64,000 nucleotides of DNA from positions 930,001 through 994,000 of the forward strand of contig JARFXM010000002.1 in the NCBI GenBank assembly GCA_029532625.1, written 5' to 3'. Origin of the DNA: Lomentospora prolificans (lineage: Eukaryota > Ascomycota > Sordariomycetes > Microascales > Microascaceae). Below, piece after piece: positions 1 through 12,018 of the stretch; position 1 is the first letter of the stretch; each line of letters starts with the position of its first letter. Position numbers and translations under genes: made by a program. The notes under the pieces are model-generated. The model had not been told where the DNA came from. It worked only from the letters and a program-made list of their open reading frames with translations, and ran no database searches.

Positions 1-1413
1 CGCATTACTCTAGAAAGTCTGTCTCGATGTTTATTTATTCGAGGAATTTGGTCGCCAGGCACCATGAACGTGAACGTCAATCCTGGGCCGGCGAAATAGG
101 GTCGCTAGTTTGCGGTCCTGAGTAGAGCGGATGGGTTACGTCGATAAATCCGCTAAAAGCGAACCGGACCGAAAGATTTGTAGACCTAGGATAGCCGATC
201 GACTAACAATATCTTAGGGCTGGTAGGGCCTAGCCTGTGGCTCCCCGAGGAAACCTACGCATATGTGAGAGAGAGAGAGAGAGAGAGTATCGGATGAGTT
301 GGGAGCAGACTGGCGGGATAGCTCTTGCACGGGTGACCACGAGAAACTGGTAGGTTACTGGCAGGCTCTAAAAAAACGGGTTGATGCTCTTCGACAAGGT
401 TATACCTCAATTGTAGCGGCTAAAATTGGGCATTCGTCGGTGCATCGGGTGCCTATGCCGAGAGGGGCAGGAGCGGAGGGGGTGGGGGGTGAGTAGGAGG
501 AGTGAGGATTCAAGAAGCGAATCTAGGCGAGCCGTGGCTATCTCGAGTCAAGGTGCCTAGTATTTCTACGAGGCTTGGGGATTCTATTCCCCCTCTCGGA
601 GAAATGGCGTAGAAAATCCGTAGTTTGCAGGAGGGCGGAAGGACAACGAACAGGTGCAGAGGAGAGAAACCCAACGACCCATTCCCAATGGCTTTGGGTG
701 TCCTAGCGAGCAAGGCTGCCTTGGTGAGGAGGGGAACGGGGGAAGGGGGAGACGAGGGTAGTCATGCTACAAGAAGGCTGCGGACTAGAAGAACAAGCCG
801 ATTGATATTACACTACGACGGAGACGTTGCAACGCAGCAGCGGAGACCGAGTAACACGATTCGTTGAAATGATGGGTTGAGAGCAAAGCGAAGAATGTTG
901 ATGCGGGATGAGTGAACTCGTTCATTGGATTCCACTCGACTTGAGAGGGGTAGGTCCAAGTCTTGATTCTCGAGTACCAAGTCGAGCGGAACTTCCAAGT
1001 TCAAGATACAAAGGCACCCCGCTGAGTTGGTCCATGGTAGACAGTGTCCTCTAAAACTAAAAACTGTGTGCGGGCGGGAGGTTCCGCGTGTTGGTGTGCC
1101 TCAGGCCCCAAAAGTGTCAAAGCTTAGTCCCAAACTCCTGGAATAACTCTGGCTAGTGCGGACCCACTTGTCGCCTCGCGTTGATCAATGGCAGATAGTG
1201 ATCGCTTCAAGGCCAATCATGGAGTCACTGGTCTCGCCTCACCTCGAGGACAAGCAATCCCAGCTTTGAGTTATCCTTACACATTCCTGATCACACTCCC
1301 AACACAACCCGCCCGATTCGCACAATTTTACACACACTTACCATCGTCGATACAAGGGTAATTAATGGGAGGGCTCGGCCGCTTGGCGAGCTCGTCATGA
1401 TTAAATCAACGCC
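1..1413. other. Gene-free left flank and upstream region of the proline-rich protein gene
   Basis: I see no coding sequence I can support. Open stretches are at most about 80 codons, overlap on both strands and carry no recognisable domain. A GA microsatellite lies at 267-287. The last few hundred bases presumably hold the promoter and leader of the gene at 1414, but no TATA box or known operator stands out. Confidence 0.6.
267..287. repeat. GA microsatellite
   Basis: Uninterrupted GA dinucleotide run of about ten units, directly visible in the sequence. No gene is near enough for a specific role to be argued. Confidence 0.95.
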
Positions 1414-3720
1414 ATGACTGAATTGATGACGCGAGCAGGAGCTGCTGTCGCAGCTCTGAATACGGCTTCAGCCCCCCCCAATTACCATTCTCGTTCCTGG
1501 TCCGAGGGCGATTCCAACTCTGATGACGATGACGCCGCGACGATATGCGCCCCGGAGGATAGCGGACGTAGCAGCGATTTGCGGATCCCAGTTTCCCCTG
1601 ACCCACCTCCTCCCCCCCGACGGTCGCCGCTTCCCAGCTCTCGCGTCCGGCCGCCTCCTAAACAATCACCCGACATAAGACCTCACCCCATGTCTACTCC
1701 TCCTCCGCCACCGCCGCCGACTACTCGACATCCCCGCCCGGAGCCAGAAGCTCGAGGTGATTCTGGCGACCCGGCAATCCCTGTTCCGCCTCCTCCATCA
1801 AAGACACCCGAACCTCCCCCTATAGACCGGTCGTTCTCACCTCCGCCACCCCGCCCTCCACCTCGAAATTTAACACCCGCACCACCTCCTGCGGTTCCTC
1901 CGCCACCTCAACCTTCCTCGACGCCGAAACCCCCTCCTTCTGAGGGAACGCCGCCCAAGTCAACTGCTAAATCTCGTGGCAGCGTCCATGCGAAGCCCCG
2001 AGATGGCCATACTAATCCGCCTGCACCTCGATTCCCCCCGAGTCGTGGTCCCGTCCTTCCTCCTCCCCCAACTCGCACCTCCACTCCCCCCGGAGATGGT
2101 GGAACTATATACTGCCCGAAGCCAATTCGGGCGCCTCAGTTCAAGCGCAGTATGCGCCGGAAAGTGCGTCTTCCCTACGACCAACCTTCAAGCGACGTAG
2201 ATTCCAGCGATGATGGGGATGCGGAGGTCTTTCCCCCCACGTATCCCGCGCATCACCGTAAGCCCCGGGCTTCTCGATCAAGATCCAGGGCTAAACAAGA
2301 TATCACAAACTCAATTGCGTCTACTGTAGCTCAGCTTGAAGAGCAGAGTCGGCTGTCCCAACCCGAGCAATCGGAGATTCCGTCTACAAAACCTGCTCTT
2401 GAAATCCAAAAGCTGTGGTCAAGTTTGCGGCAAAAACGCCAAGAGCTATATAGTATAAAAAAAACCATGGCTAAGGAGCGTCGGATCCTACAAGATACCC
2501 GGAGAAGGAAGGCTGACGCGGACAACAAGATGCTGGCAACCATTCGCCAACTGTTACCCAGGTTAAGTGCCAATTTAAGAGGGAGCTTTGCCGATGCTCA
2601 GGCTCTATCGTCCGAGTACAATACGCAGGAGCAGAACTACGAAGCCCACGAAGTGGCTGTTGATTGCCTTGAAGACGAAGTCGTGAGCATGGAAATGCAA
2701 TTTTTCGCCGTTTTGTCGCTGCAGCATGGTGTTTCCGACGACCAAGGAGGGGAGTCATCCCGGGATGGAGACGATGACAAGAGAATCGATGCAGAAGAAA
2801 TTCCTCTAGAGCTCAGGGGTATTGCCGCCGAAAAGCCTATTGAGGACATTCATCCACTCTACGAGGAGTTTCAATCTGCCGTTGGCGATCTTGGAATAGC
2901 GCAAGAGAGCTGGCACGAGCTTGAAGCGATGAACAGAGCTATTGTAAGTAAACGCGAAATCACCGGGATTTCTGGGGTTATAGGGCTCGACGAAGAAGAG
3001 GAAGAATTCCTGGCCGAATATCCCGCGGAGGCGGAGCGGCGATCCAAGGAGCTGCGGGACAGCGAGAATAGGGCAAATCGCCTGAGGGCACTGTGCAAGG
3101 AAAAAGGCGCAATGCGCAAGCATCTAGGTTTCCACATGACCTGGCTCCTTCACAAACATTTCCCAGGTGATGAGGACAATCCGGAACTAGGAGAAGACCT
3201 CGATCTGGACGAGGACCCCGAAGATCCATCCGTCGTGATCGCCCGGCCCCTTTACCCACGCCTCCTCGCCCAGGAGACACACCTGTTTGGGGACTTCCCC
3301 ATCCTCCCAGAGAAAGCAGTGAAAGATGCAGAGGTCTTGTCCAACATGGACAGACACAAGCCAACGATACTGCGCAACGCGCAGGAGGAGATGTTCCTGG
3401 ACCGTATCTTCACGGAATGCCCCCCCAACAGCTCGCTGGATTTCGTAAACCGATGGCTTTATCACCAAGTTAGAATATCTCCGTATTTGGCGGATACCCT
3501 GTTCAATACATGTTTTGGAGAGGGCGAGTGGGTTGACGTATGGGCATGGCAGGAGAATCTGCTCAACACGTGGTGGGACGGAACGACTATTCCCATGAAA
3601 ACTCAAGACAGCTCGACTGTTCAACAGTACGGCGTCTCTGAGAAGAGCAGCACCATCAACGGTGGGATGGCTGGGTTGGCTGACACCATGCTGATCCGCA
3701 CACTGATGACTGGTTGCTGA
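1414..3720 (+). CDS. Proline-rich coiled-coil protein of unknown function (768 aa, single exon)
   Basis: A long uninterrupted reading frame from an ATG to a TGA. After a short N-terminus, residues about 40-225 are extremely rich in proline, with many PPPP runs and PPxP motifs, so they are disordered and could offer SH3, WW or profilin docking sites. A basic, Ser-rich stretch follows (about 230-310). Residues about 330-440 are charged and heptad-like (RQKRQELYSIKKTMAKERR) and probably form a coiled coil. Residues about 480-570 hold acidic blocks and a second helical region. The C-terminal 110 residues look folded, rich in Trp and Phe (NRWLYHQV, EGEWVDVWAWQENLL). No signal peptide or membrane segment is seen. 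A donor-like GTAAGT at 2944 is ignored because the frame and the protein character continue through it. A role in scaffolding or the cytoskeleton would be inference from composition only; I do not recognise the family. Confidence 0.85.
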   Translation: MTELMTRAGAAVAALNTASAPPNYHSRSWSEGDSNSDDDDAATICAPEDSGRSSDLRIPVSPDPPPPPRRSPLPSSRVRPPPKQSPDIRPHPMSTPPPPPPPTTRHPRPEPEARGDSGDPAIPVPPPPSKTPEPPPIDRSFSPPPPRPPPRNLTPAPPPAVPPPPQPSSTPKPPPSEGTPPKSTAKSRGSVHAKPRDGHTNPPAPRFPPSRGPVLPPPPTRTSTPPGDGGTIYCPKPIRAPQFKRSMRRKVRLPYDQPSSDVDSSDDGDAEVFPPTYPAHHRKPRASRSRSRAKQDITNSIASTVAQLEEQSRLSQPEQSEIPSTKPALEIQKLWSSLRQKRQELYSIKKTMAKERRILQDTRRRKADADNKMLATIRQLLPRLSANLRGSFADAQALSSEYNTQEQNYEAHEVAVDCLEDEVVSMEMQFFAVLSLQHGVSDDQGGESSRDGDDDKRIDAEEIPLELRGIAAEKPIEDIHPLYEEFQSAVGDLGIAQESWHELEAMNRAIVSKREITGISGVIGLDEEEEEFLAEYPAEAERRSKELRDSENRANRLRALCKEKGAMRKHLGFHMTWLLHKHFPGDEDNPELGEDLDLDEDPEDPSVVIARPLYPRLLAQETHLFGDFPILPEKAVKDAEVLSNMDRHKPTILRNAQEEMFLDRIFTECPPNSSLDFVNRWLYHQVRISPYLADTLFNTCFGEGEWVDVWAWQENLLNTWWDGTTIPMKTQDSSTVQQYGVSEKSSTINGGMAGLADTMLIRTLMTGC

Positions 3721-6700
3721 TCTCTGCTTGGTTTCCACATCATACCATATACCCATATACCTTTACCTATGTTGGATCTTTTCGTTCAGTTTGACATTTG
3801 TAAGGCGTTTGATGTTCTTCCTTCTTCTTTTCCTTTGGGGCGGAGAGCTTAGCGGGACTACTAGGCACCACAAGCAACATGTGATATAATATCTAAAGGG
3901 CGCAAAATACGAAGGTCTGGAGCAGGGCGTCCCTTTATGTAGGCAAATTTCCTATTGTCTGCCGGGTTCCAACGCCCTGCGCTAAAGGAAGCGAGGAAAT
4001 TTCCAGTCCCGATGGGAAGCTTCCATATTTATTCAATTTACACTTCTATGATTTCAGTCCAGAGTTGCGATGTTGTATTACGAGAGAACCCTGAAATGGA
4101 ATAGTGTTCTGCGCCGCTTTGGATCGGCCCGCTGATTGGGATTTCGAGTGGGCAAATGAGGGGAGACCCGCGGAATTAGAGCTATGACAGTGGGGCCGTT
4201 TGCACCCCTGGCTGGCTGCTCCTGGACTGATCCAACTGAAGAAAGCCCAACGTCAACACAAGCCAGCGACGTATTCAGTGGGTCTTCTGTTGATGGAATT
4301 CAGGGTCCCGCAGCCTTTTCTGATAGGCTGCAAGCGATGCACTGTGCGCTCCGACCAACATGGACTTCACGATAAGTACCGACTACTAGGCATGGCCAGC
4401 TCGGAGCGTACCGCTGGCTGCACCCGACCTTGGTCGGTCCTCTGTGAGTCTTCCCTCTCGCAGCAGCAAGTTTACCTGCAGGTCTCAGAGTGGGCTCTTG
4501 GATTCCCCCGTTCCACCCCTCATTTTGGCGAGCCCGCCTGTTTCCTACTATGACTGCCAGCGGAAGCCTTCTTCAAGTGGGTGTCGAGAAGGGGTTACTC
4601 TGAGTCATTCAAGGGTTGAAGGAGGTTAAGCGGGCTCCATCAATGAATGTTCTCTTCTCAGCTGTGATGGCACCCATCTTTCATGGCCGATTCTACGAGA
4701 CTTCTTCGCCGCTGGGGTTGCTGGACGGACGACGCTAGGCCTGGGGGTTTTCGCATGGGAGTCTCAATGCCTTTCCCCCAAAAACGCGGAGAATCGGCTG
4801 CCCATCGTGCATAGGCAGAGGGGAGTTTCCAGGAAAGTAGCAGAAACAGAGGGCCAAATCATAAGGTTTCGACGATTTACAAGTCCGTGACCAGGGGTGT
4901 GGGGGGGCGTGTGTGGCGCATGGGAAGTTGAATAGGACCAAACTTTAGAATTACAATTTTGGCATGCGTCTGAACTAACAAAGCTCGCTGGTCGCACCTT
5001 ATTTTACTTCCACAGATGCTCCGGGGAACGGAATGAAGCTAGAAGCCACGCGGCTATAAAGACTCCCTCGAATGCTTCCTTTTTCATGTGTCTTCCGTAC
5101 GTGAGTGGTCGTCGAGAAGGAGTTCAGCTATCTCGCGAGCAAGACGGCGAATAGGAACACTGCTTCGATGCTGTGGCAAACATCATCCTGCATGCTTGTA
5201 ATTGTCACATGGGGACGGGATGGGAGAATTGTAGTTTTTAGGGGTGGTGACACGGAGACTTTGGAAACAGATAAGGCTGGCTGGGACAGGCCGCAGGCTC
5301 CCAAAGTCACTGCTGGCTGACTGGCATTGAAAAAGGAGACTGGGGCCTAGAAATTCCAAACTCAACGCCCGACGATGAATTTGTCTTTCGTCACCGCTCT
5401 TTTCCGCCCAGAGGCGGAGTGAGGCACAGCTGGCCAACATTTTCGAACAAGACATTCCATTTCCAGAAGCTTGGACTTGCGACTTTTTCTAGCCACCGAA
5501 CCATCCTGGATCACCAGCGGCGCGGGAATGAAAATTCTTGGGTGGCGCAAAATATAGACCACCCAAGAGTAGCATGGAAATACCAAAGGCCAGCGGTAAC
5601 TTCGGCAGAGTCAATCTGATGCGTTGGCAAATCCGCATGCATTGCTGATGACGGCCTGGTCGTAGTGTGCATACAGCAACGTATGTTACAGGCGGGCAGT
5701 TTGGAGCTAGTCTGGAGCCTTGCCAGCAACACAATCGGCAGTCGCCGCTCGCCAGCGTCCCAGTATCGTTGTAGATCTATGGAGTAAAAATTACCTGATG
5801 TCATCTCATAACCTGGGGCATCGGAGCGGGCATCGGAGCTAGTTAAGATATGACTTTCGTAGACTCACTATTAGGCTTAGCCTCGCTCTACGGAGGGGGC
5901 AGAGAGGAGTGACAAGTGACGAGTGACGAACGGCGGAAGGTGCCGTTCTCATCATGGCAAATGTGCCTGTCATGAACATAATACTGAAGAGAAACCACGA
6001 TCCAGAGAATTAAACCTATCACCGATCGCTCCTACCCCCAGATGCGTTGTCCTACGTGGTAGCGAGTCGTGGATGACACCACCAAGGAGGTCACGAGGCA
6101 CCGATGCATCCCCTTGATAAGTCCTGGACTGCAACCGCCAGGAAAACTCCACAACTTCCGCTATCCCCCAGATTTAGCACGTGCGCCTTTCCTCACTATC
6201 TATCATCGTATCGGAGGGAGGAAGGGATGTTGCGCAGCCAGGAGACGAATCCGTTCCTATGGTACCCACTCACATCTCCCATTCGAGACCATTCTCTCCC
6301 CTCTGGCAAGCCACAATAGCTATGCTGGGGCGCTTTCGGTGTTCTTACACGTCACCAGGATAGAGGTGTGTACGAGCCGATTGCGGAGTTCGACGTCTAG
6401 AACAATTCTACCAAAGCCAATCTGCCGAACCATCTTGCACCGGAAAACCGGGGCAATAGCCCCTGAAAAAGCTCGACAAGCACCAGGTTTTTCGGGTTAT
6501 CTGTTTCTTTTTCTCGGCGTTAAAGAGCACTCGAGCTGGAGGGAATGACACCTGATATAATTGTGTAGTGTCTGCTCGCAGATTCCGGGTCTCTCTCCTG
6601 CGCGACCAACGAGTCTCTACTCCTCGTTAACGACACAGATCTCAAGACTCAACGCATACAGTTCAACAGCAGTATGGCCTGTCGTCCTAACTGCCACTCA

Positions 6701-8475
6701 TGTCCCGACTATAACCTGTGAAACTGGATTCTGCTTTCAAACAATACTCGTCGTCCGGATTGAGAACCAGAGCAGAAAGGCAGTTTAATAAACCTCGCCG
6801 CATTCCTGCAGTACCGTCTGTCTCGGTCAGATTGGGTGCTATACTTAGTCATTCCAAAGTTTAGTTTAGCGAGGCAGAGATGAGATTTCATTACTTGCCG
6901 TCTGGGTTTAAAGCTCATTGAGGCTCCGAAGCTATTCTTATCACAGAACAATTACCTATAGCGGGCCTCCTTTTGCTTGTTTGATGGTATCCGGAGCTCT
7001 CGATCAGATGTGCCAAACATGCTGTTAGCTCGAGCCCCTGCTATAAGTCTCAATCGCTTGCACGGCATGCGATCGAATTGGGGCCAAACCAGGACGATCT
7101 TATAGCCCTTAAGGTCCAATCTAGCCGGGTAAAATACTGACCGACAACCCTTAGACAGGACGGTGCGCTGCTATTAAAAGCCCGTCCGCAGATTACCATC
7201 GTCAAGTTGCTCCGTTCTATTCTTCCCTCCCGCCGGATTGATGCCTTCAGAACGCCAGAAGCACATTGTGGCTGCGAGAAAGGCCGAAAGTTTGTTAAGA
7301 ACCAATTGCCTGAAGCAAAATGCTTCAACATCTAGCCAACCCTGTAGTCGTAAACGTCCCAGCACTGCGAGGTTATATGTGCCCTCGTTTCATGGCCGAG
7401 AGCCACCATACACACAATGCAGACAATACCCTTGTGCTTCGCTAACTCCTCCCGATACATATCCCCGATATTAATGCCAAGTCAGACTCGACCTCAGAAG
7501 GGTCTGGGGTGCATGGGATAGCTATTAGTGGCTCCGAGGCCAGACAGACAAAAGGCCTTCGGTTCCCGTCTCCCAGGGTCCCACTGATTCCTTCTGTTTA
7601 TATCCCCATCACCTGCCTTTCTATACCGAAGCAGTCAATTAAACGTAATAAGGCGTTAGGTTGGTAAGTGTTGACAAATTGGCGGTAAATCCTGCTACTC
7701 TCGAAGGTCCGTCCTTTAGCCTGATTAACTACCCTCCCACCTGACCTCTGATTTGGGAACACAACTCTAACAGACGCAGGTGAATGTTCTGTTAAGCTTT
7801 TGAATCGTCCAGGAAAGCCTGGTAACGAGTGAGTGGGGACCATTGCCAGGATCAGAAGCCATCGGGGCGGGCATTGCTCTCCTGATGGACGGCCCATCCG
7901 TGCCTCTTCTTAACTGCGACGATGGATTCGGCTGCTCAATCAAATCTCGTGATGGGTTTGGCATCTGTTTACCATGATCGGGGGGGATCCGACTTGACGT
8001 ACCGCGAGACAGCTTCTTGATGAGAGGTGTTGGTAGCATGAATATTTATATTCACCACGCCTCCCTCTCCATTCCCATGGCTGTTGTCAATTGCCCGAAT
8101 CATCATCGCATGCACGATCTAGCCTAAGATCTTACCGAAGCCCATTAAACCATTCTACTTAACGCTGCTTTCCTTTCACTTGGATAATCCCCGGAAACGG
8201 CTCTAAACAACCGCTGCACGGGAAATTTGCTCATCGATCCATCTATTTTTGTACACAGTCCTGACGGACGGGGAGACCCGAACGCATTATAACCGGCGTC
8301 TCGTGTGCCTCACCCACTCAGCTCCACGGCTACAGCTAACGGCCCCTTAATCAGCCCCAGACTAGCTGAGAATTCCTCATCACCGTCCCTCCTGCTTCGA
8401 GAAGCTTGTAGAACGTCCACCTTGTATATCGAAAGCTCTACATCACAAGGGCTTATCAGGCGTGCATAAGACAAG
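3721..8475. other. Intergenic region, 4.75 kb, no supported gene
   Basis: I find no conserved domain on either strand. The longest open stretch (6069-6548, plus, about 159 codons) has no motif, skewed composition and overlapping frames, so I treat it as chance. A short Lys/Arg-rich stretch near 7238-7310 looks vaguely protein-like but cannot be assigned. No terminal repeats, transposase or reverse-transcriptase motifs were seen by eye. The last few hundred bases are the presumed promoter of the CVNH gene at 8476. Confidence 0.5.
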
Positions 8476-9125
8476 ATGATGTTGAACACACAGCTATTGC
8501 TTGCAACCGGGCTCGTTATCAGCTCTGTCGCCGCCCAGGGCTTTTGGAAGAACTGTACGCGATGGTCGATTGGCTTCGAAAATTCAACACTCTACCGAAA
8601 CTTTATGATAGCCGAGTGTAAGGACGATGCTGGGGAGTTGCGAGCGTCCTTCATTTCTCTCAATGACTGCCTCGCGAACGAAGAAGGCGAAATGATTGGA
8701 CGGCCAGGGTAGGTTCATGAACTGCGAGGATGTCTATAAAATGACTGACGAAGGAGAACGTGCTAACTTTTCGGCTACTATGGTAGGGGCGGTTTTGAGG
8801 GAAGCTGCAAAACCTGCAGCTCTGATGAGTCCTTCTTGACATGTCTATGCAAACCAACTTGGGGCGACTACGTATCGACTACTCTAGATTTGAGTGAGTA
8901 GACAGCCGCTAAACGCACAGGCAAAAGGAAGATCTACTGACCACTCTGGCAGACACGGTGATTAGCAATGACGACGGAATTATCTCCTGCTTTGACTTTA
9001 AAGGTAAGATACGATTTTGATCATGGAATCCATATATACGTCTGCGTACACCTACTAATACATCAACAGGCGTGGAGATAGATTCCTTCGAGTCGAGTCC
9101 CGCGCGACGAAAGGTCCGAGTTTGA
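8476..9125 (+). CDS. Secreted cyanovirin-N homology (CVNH) domain protein, 148 aa, four exons
   Basis: Exons 8476-8708, 8787-8893, 8953-9003 and 9070-9125 give 447 coding bases. The donors are GTAGGT, GTGAGT and GTAAGA; branch-like sites such as CTAAC and CTGAC precede each acceptor. The first about 20 residues (MMLNTQLLLATGLVISSVAA) form a clear signal peptide. The mature protein has the CVNH signature: a first half with SFISLNDCLANEEGEMIGRPG, then GGFEGSCKTCSS, and a second half ending DLNTVISNDDGIISCFDF, the two-fold LNDC/N-x-DG pattern of the family. The family is known for mannose-binding lectins, and fungi carry single-domain and fused forms. A secreted carbohydrate-binding role, on the cell wall or towards a host or competitor, is inference. 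The C-terminus is basic (PARRKVRV). It is isolated, with large gaps on both sides. The ATG chosen is the first in frame; a second ATG follows it directly. Confidence 0.88.
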
Positions 9126-10137
9126 ACAGCGATTCGGCTTAAGGACACCTTCACCGGGCCTTGGGAGCCCGCAAAAGGTTGAACATGCAGGACTTCACTA
9201 AATCACGACTTGTGTTTCCAAATCATGGTCAGAATACCATGAACCTCTGAGTGGAAGAGGATATCCACCTCACATTTAGCTCTATATTCTGATATCCAAC
9301 TCTATGTCTATCTCTACCCGGAAGTTTACTCGAAGAGTAGTATATCCGGGACCAAACCACGCTCAAGCTTAGCACTTGATGCCCGAGCCCGCCGCTCTCG
9401 CTACAATAGGAGTTTAAACTCTGAATACACTCTGAATGCATAATGAAACCCGAAGCACTATACCGAGCTACCTGCAGTCTCGGCTCTAGTGCGCCGTCTC
9501 TGCAGTGCTTAAACAAAGTACAGCAGTGAACTGGAGACGTGAAGAATGTACATCTATGCATGTAGTTTATGTTCAATCCACTACATAATGTAATGCGGCC
9601 AACGAGTTACTCTCGGGCTCTCAAGGCTATTCTTCTGCCCTGGCATGTCCTTCTCCTCCTCTTCTTTTTTTTGTTTTTCCCCTTCGGTTTCGAATATCTC
9701 TCCCATATGTTTGTACCATGACTCCATGCTAAAAACCCATGTTATCCCAATAAAAGCGCACTAGAAAGAAAGAATGGATCTGTGCCCTCCCCCATCTTCC
9801 ATTGTATTACCCATCACATTCCCGCCTTTTCGGCATGAGCGTACCGGCCTCTTGTCACGCGCAGAGGGGGAAGTTCACTGAAGAGCGCCGAGGAGCGCCA
9901 GGCCCCCTCGATGCCAAGATTCCTTCCCTCCATCACGGCGCCGAGTCTCCATGTATCTCCTGAGTATATAGAAGTACCTCGGGGGCAACACGTTCCTGTC
10001 TCTGTATCTGCTTTGCGCGTCCCATGTTCCTTTTCCTAATTCCTCTCCCCGGGCTGATTCCGGAAGGGTGACCACTTTCAAGAAGAAAGAGGAAAAAAGA
10101 AAAAAAAATTCTTTGACCACTCGCTCTCTTGCCTTCT
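9126..10137. other. Intergenic region between the convergent CVNH and P450 genes
   Basis: About 1 kb holding only the 3' flanks of two convergent genes. T-rich stretches around 9660-9680 and an A-rich stretch around 10080-10110 are consistent with 3' end processing regions. No coding sequence can be supported. Confidence 0.5.
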
Positions 10138-12018
10138 TCACCCCTCCACCGACCTCCTCCTAAACAAAAGCTCCACATTCGGATCTGGCGCCTTGCTCAT
10201 AACCACCATCATCGGTTTCGGCCGAGTCTCCCCTTCCTTGAGTTTGATATCGTAATTAAGCAAAAAGTACGCCAGCGCCATCTTGACCTCGTTGCCGGCG
10301 AAGAAGCGGCCGGGGCAGGCGTGCCTGCCGGCGCCAAAGTTCATGTTGGTGTCGTTGATGGAGGTGAACTGCCAGCGGTTGGCGTCCTCGTCGGACTGCT
10401 GGCGGAGCTTGTAGAAGCGGAGGGCGTCAAAGGTTTCGGGGTCGGGGAAGAAGCGGGGGTCGCGGGAGAAGCCGGCTTGGGGGGCGAGGAGCTTGGTTCC
10501 GGCGGGGAGGTGGGTGCCGTCCGAGAGGTCGATGGGTTGGATGACTTTGCGGATGAAGGAGGCTGGAGCGGAGGTTAGTATAAAGGAAGTTTACTTTTTT
10601 TTTTTTTTTTTTTGGAAAGGTTGAACTTGGAAAGGGGGGGGTAAGGGATTATCCATACTGATGTTTCCGGATAGACGCTGGACCTCCTTCATGAAGCTGT
10701 CCATCTTTTTCAACTTGGCCATGCTATCCTTTCTCGCCCAACCCTGTTCGACCTCAAGAACCTGGTACGCCTCCTCCCTCAACATATCCTGTACCTCCGG
10801 GCGCGCGGCCAAATCGTACATGCAATCCGTCAGCAAGTTGTTGGTCGTGTGGATCGAAGCAGCGGACAAGATGAGCTGCAGCTGCGTCTGCGCCGCGATA
10901 TCGGTCTTGTCAGCCTCCGGGAGGGCCTCGATGAGCCACTGGATGAGGTCGTCGGGGGGCTTCTCGTAGCCGGGCATGTCCAAGTCCCGTAGCCTCTCGC
11001 GGATGACGGGTTCGAGGAGCTTGCGGGCGGTGGCGAGGTCGCGGCTGATGGCGCGGATCTCGGAGACGAAGTACTGGCCTAGGGGTCGGAGCCATTCGGG
11101 AAAGAGCTGGAGCTTGACGACGGCGACGAAGACGTGCACGGCGAAGTTGATGGATGTGTCCATCCATTGCTCTTGGCGGTTGATGGAGGGACCGACGAAG
11201 GCGCGGCCGCTCATGCGGGCGACGGCGCGGAGGGAGAAGGGTTGGAATTTGAAGGGGGTCCAATCTGGCAATTTCTCTGTTAGGCGACACGATCCATAAC
11301 CGGTATGGGTGGGTTGGGGACTTTGTTTCCTACCCTTGCATTCGGGGAACTCGGTGGCGGTGATGTACTCGAGTTCGTCCTTGAGCTGGGGAACGAGCCG
11401 AGCGAGGTTCTGGGAGAGCCTCTTGCGGACCAAGGTCGCGAGCATCTCGCCGTTGCGACCGGGGCTAAACTTGGTGTACCTTGATTGTAGCGCCTGGGAA
11501 ATGTTAGTGTCACGAATAATCGTCGAGAGCGCGGCCTGATGTACTTCGCTCACGGCTTCTGTTGCACTGAGCACATCCTCGGGAAGCCCCTTCAACTCGC
11601 CGACCAGATTTGCAGGAATGAGGACCTGGACGCCCTCAGTTGCTTTGATCTGGTAGACCCGATCTCGAAACTAGAATAGATTCGGTCGTTAGTATATATA
11701 TATATGTAACGTGCTAATGTTCCCCAACCGACGAGAATGCGCCGACCTGCCGTCTATCCCACCGGCGGATAGGCGACGTTTTTTGAATAGTAGCAGCACT
11801 AGGGATACCTTTTTGTAGCTGTCCAAGACCAAGGTCTCGGCGCTAAATGTCCATTTTAACCTAGAAGCCTTGTAGAATGGGGCTTCCACTGTGAATTGAG
11901 AGGTTCTCTGCTTCACAAGCCACGCTAATAACAACACGGCGCCGATGGCGAGGTAGTAAGTGATGTTCTTCCCGCCAACAACCACCCATGGTAGCTGGAG
12001 ATCTATAGCTGTTGCCAT
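10138..12018 (-). CDS. Cytochrome P450 monooxygenase (529 aa, four exons), ent-kaurene-oxidase-like group
   Basis: Exons on the minus strand are 12018-11809, 11670-11334, 11276-10659 and 10562-10138, 1590 coding bases in all. The N-terminus has a membrane anchor (YYLAIGAVLLLAWLV, about residues 21-35) placing it on the ER. The ExxR motif is E380-V-Q-R383. The heme-binding loop is FGAGRHACPG at 464-473, with Cys471 as the axial ligand. The I-helix reads A322-S-I-H-T-T327, where His takes the place of the usual acid. This ASIHTT form is typical of fungal P450s related to ent-kaurene oxidase and other terpenoid-modifying enzymes; that subfamily placement is from memory of the motifs. It needs an NADPH-P450 reductase for electrons. 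No terpene cyclase, polyketide synthase or regulator lies beside it, so the substrate is unknown. Intron 2 is 57 bases with no in-frame stop. Intron 3 contains a run of 19 T on the plus strand. The initiator ATG has A at -3. Confidence 0.93.
10595..10613. repeat. T19 homopolymer inside P450 intron 3
   Basis: Nineteen consecutive T on the plus strand (A on the coding strand) inside the 96-base third intron of the P450 gene. It sits upstream of the branch-like ACTAAC and CAG acceptor, so splicing signals are intact. Length variation is expected here. Confidence 0.95.

Noticed and set aside
2945..2984. A 40-base GTAAGT...TATAG intron in the proline-rich protein gene
   Set aside because: Shorter than usual fungal introns, and the reading frame and helical character continue through it.
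3721..8475. Transposon remnants in the first large gap
   Set aside because: No transposase or reverse-transcriptase motif and no terminal repeat was found; the region is not clearly A/T-rich as RIP-damaged DNA would be.
10138..12018. The idea of a secondary-metabolite gene cluster around the P450
   Set aside because: No synthase, cyclase, transferase, transporter or cluster regulator lies within 8 kb on either side.
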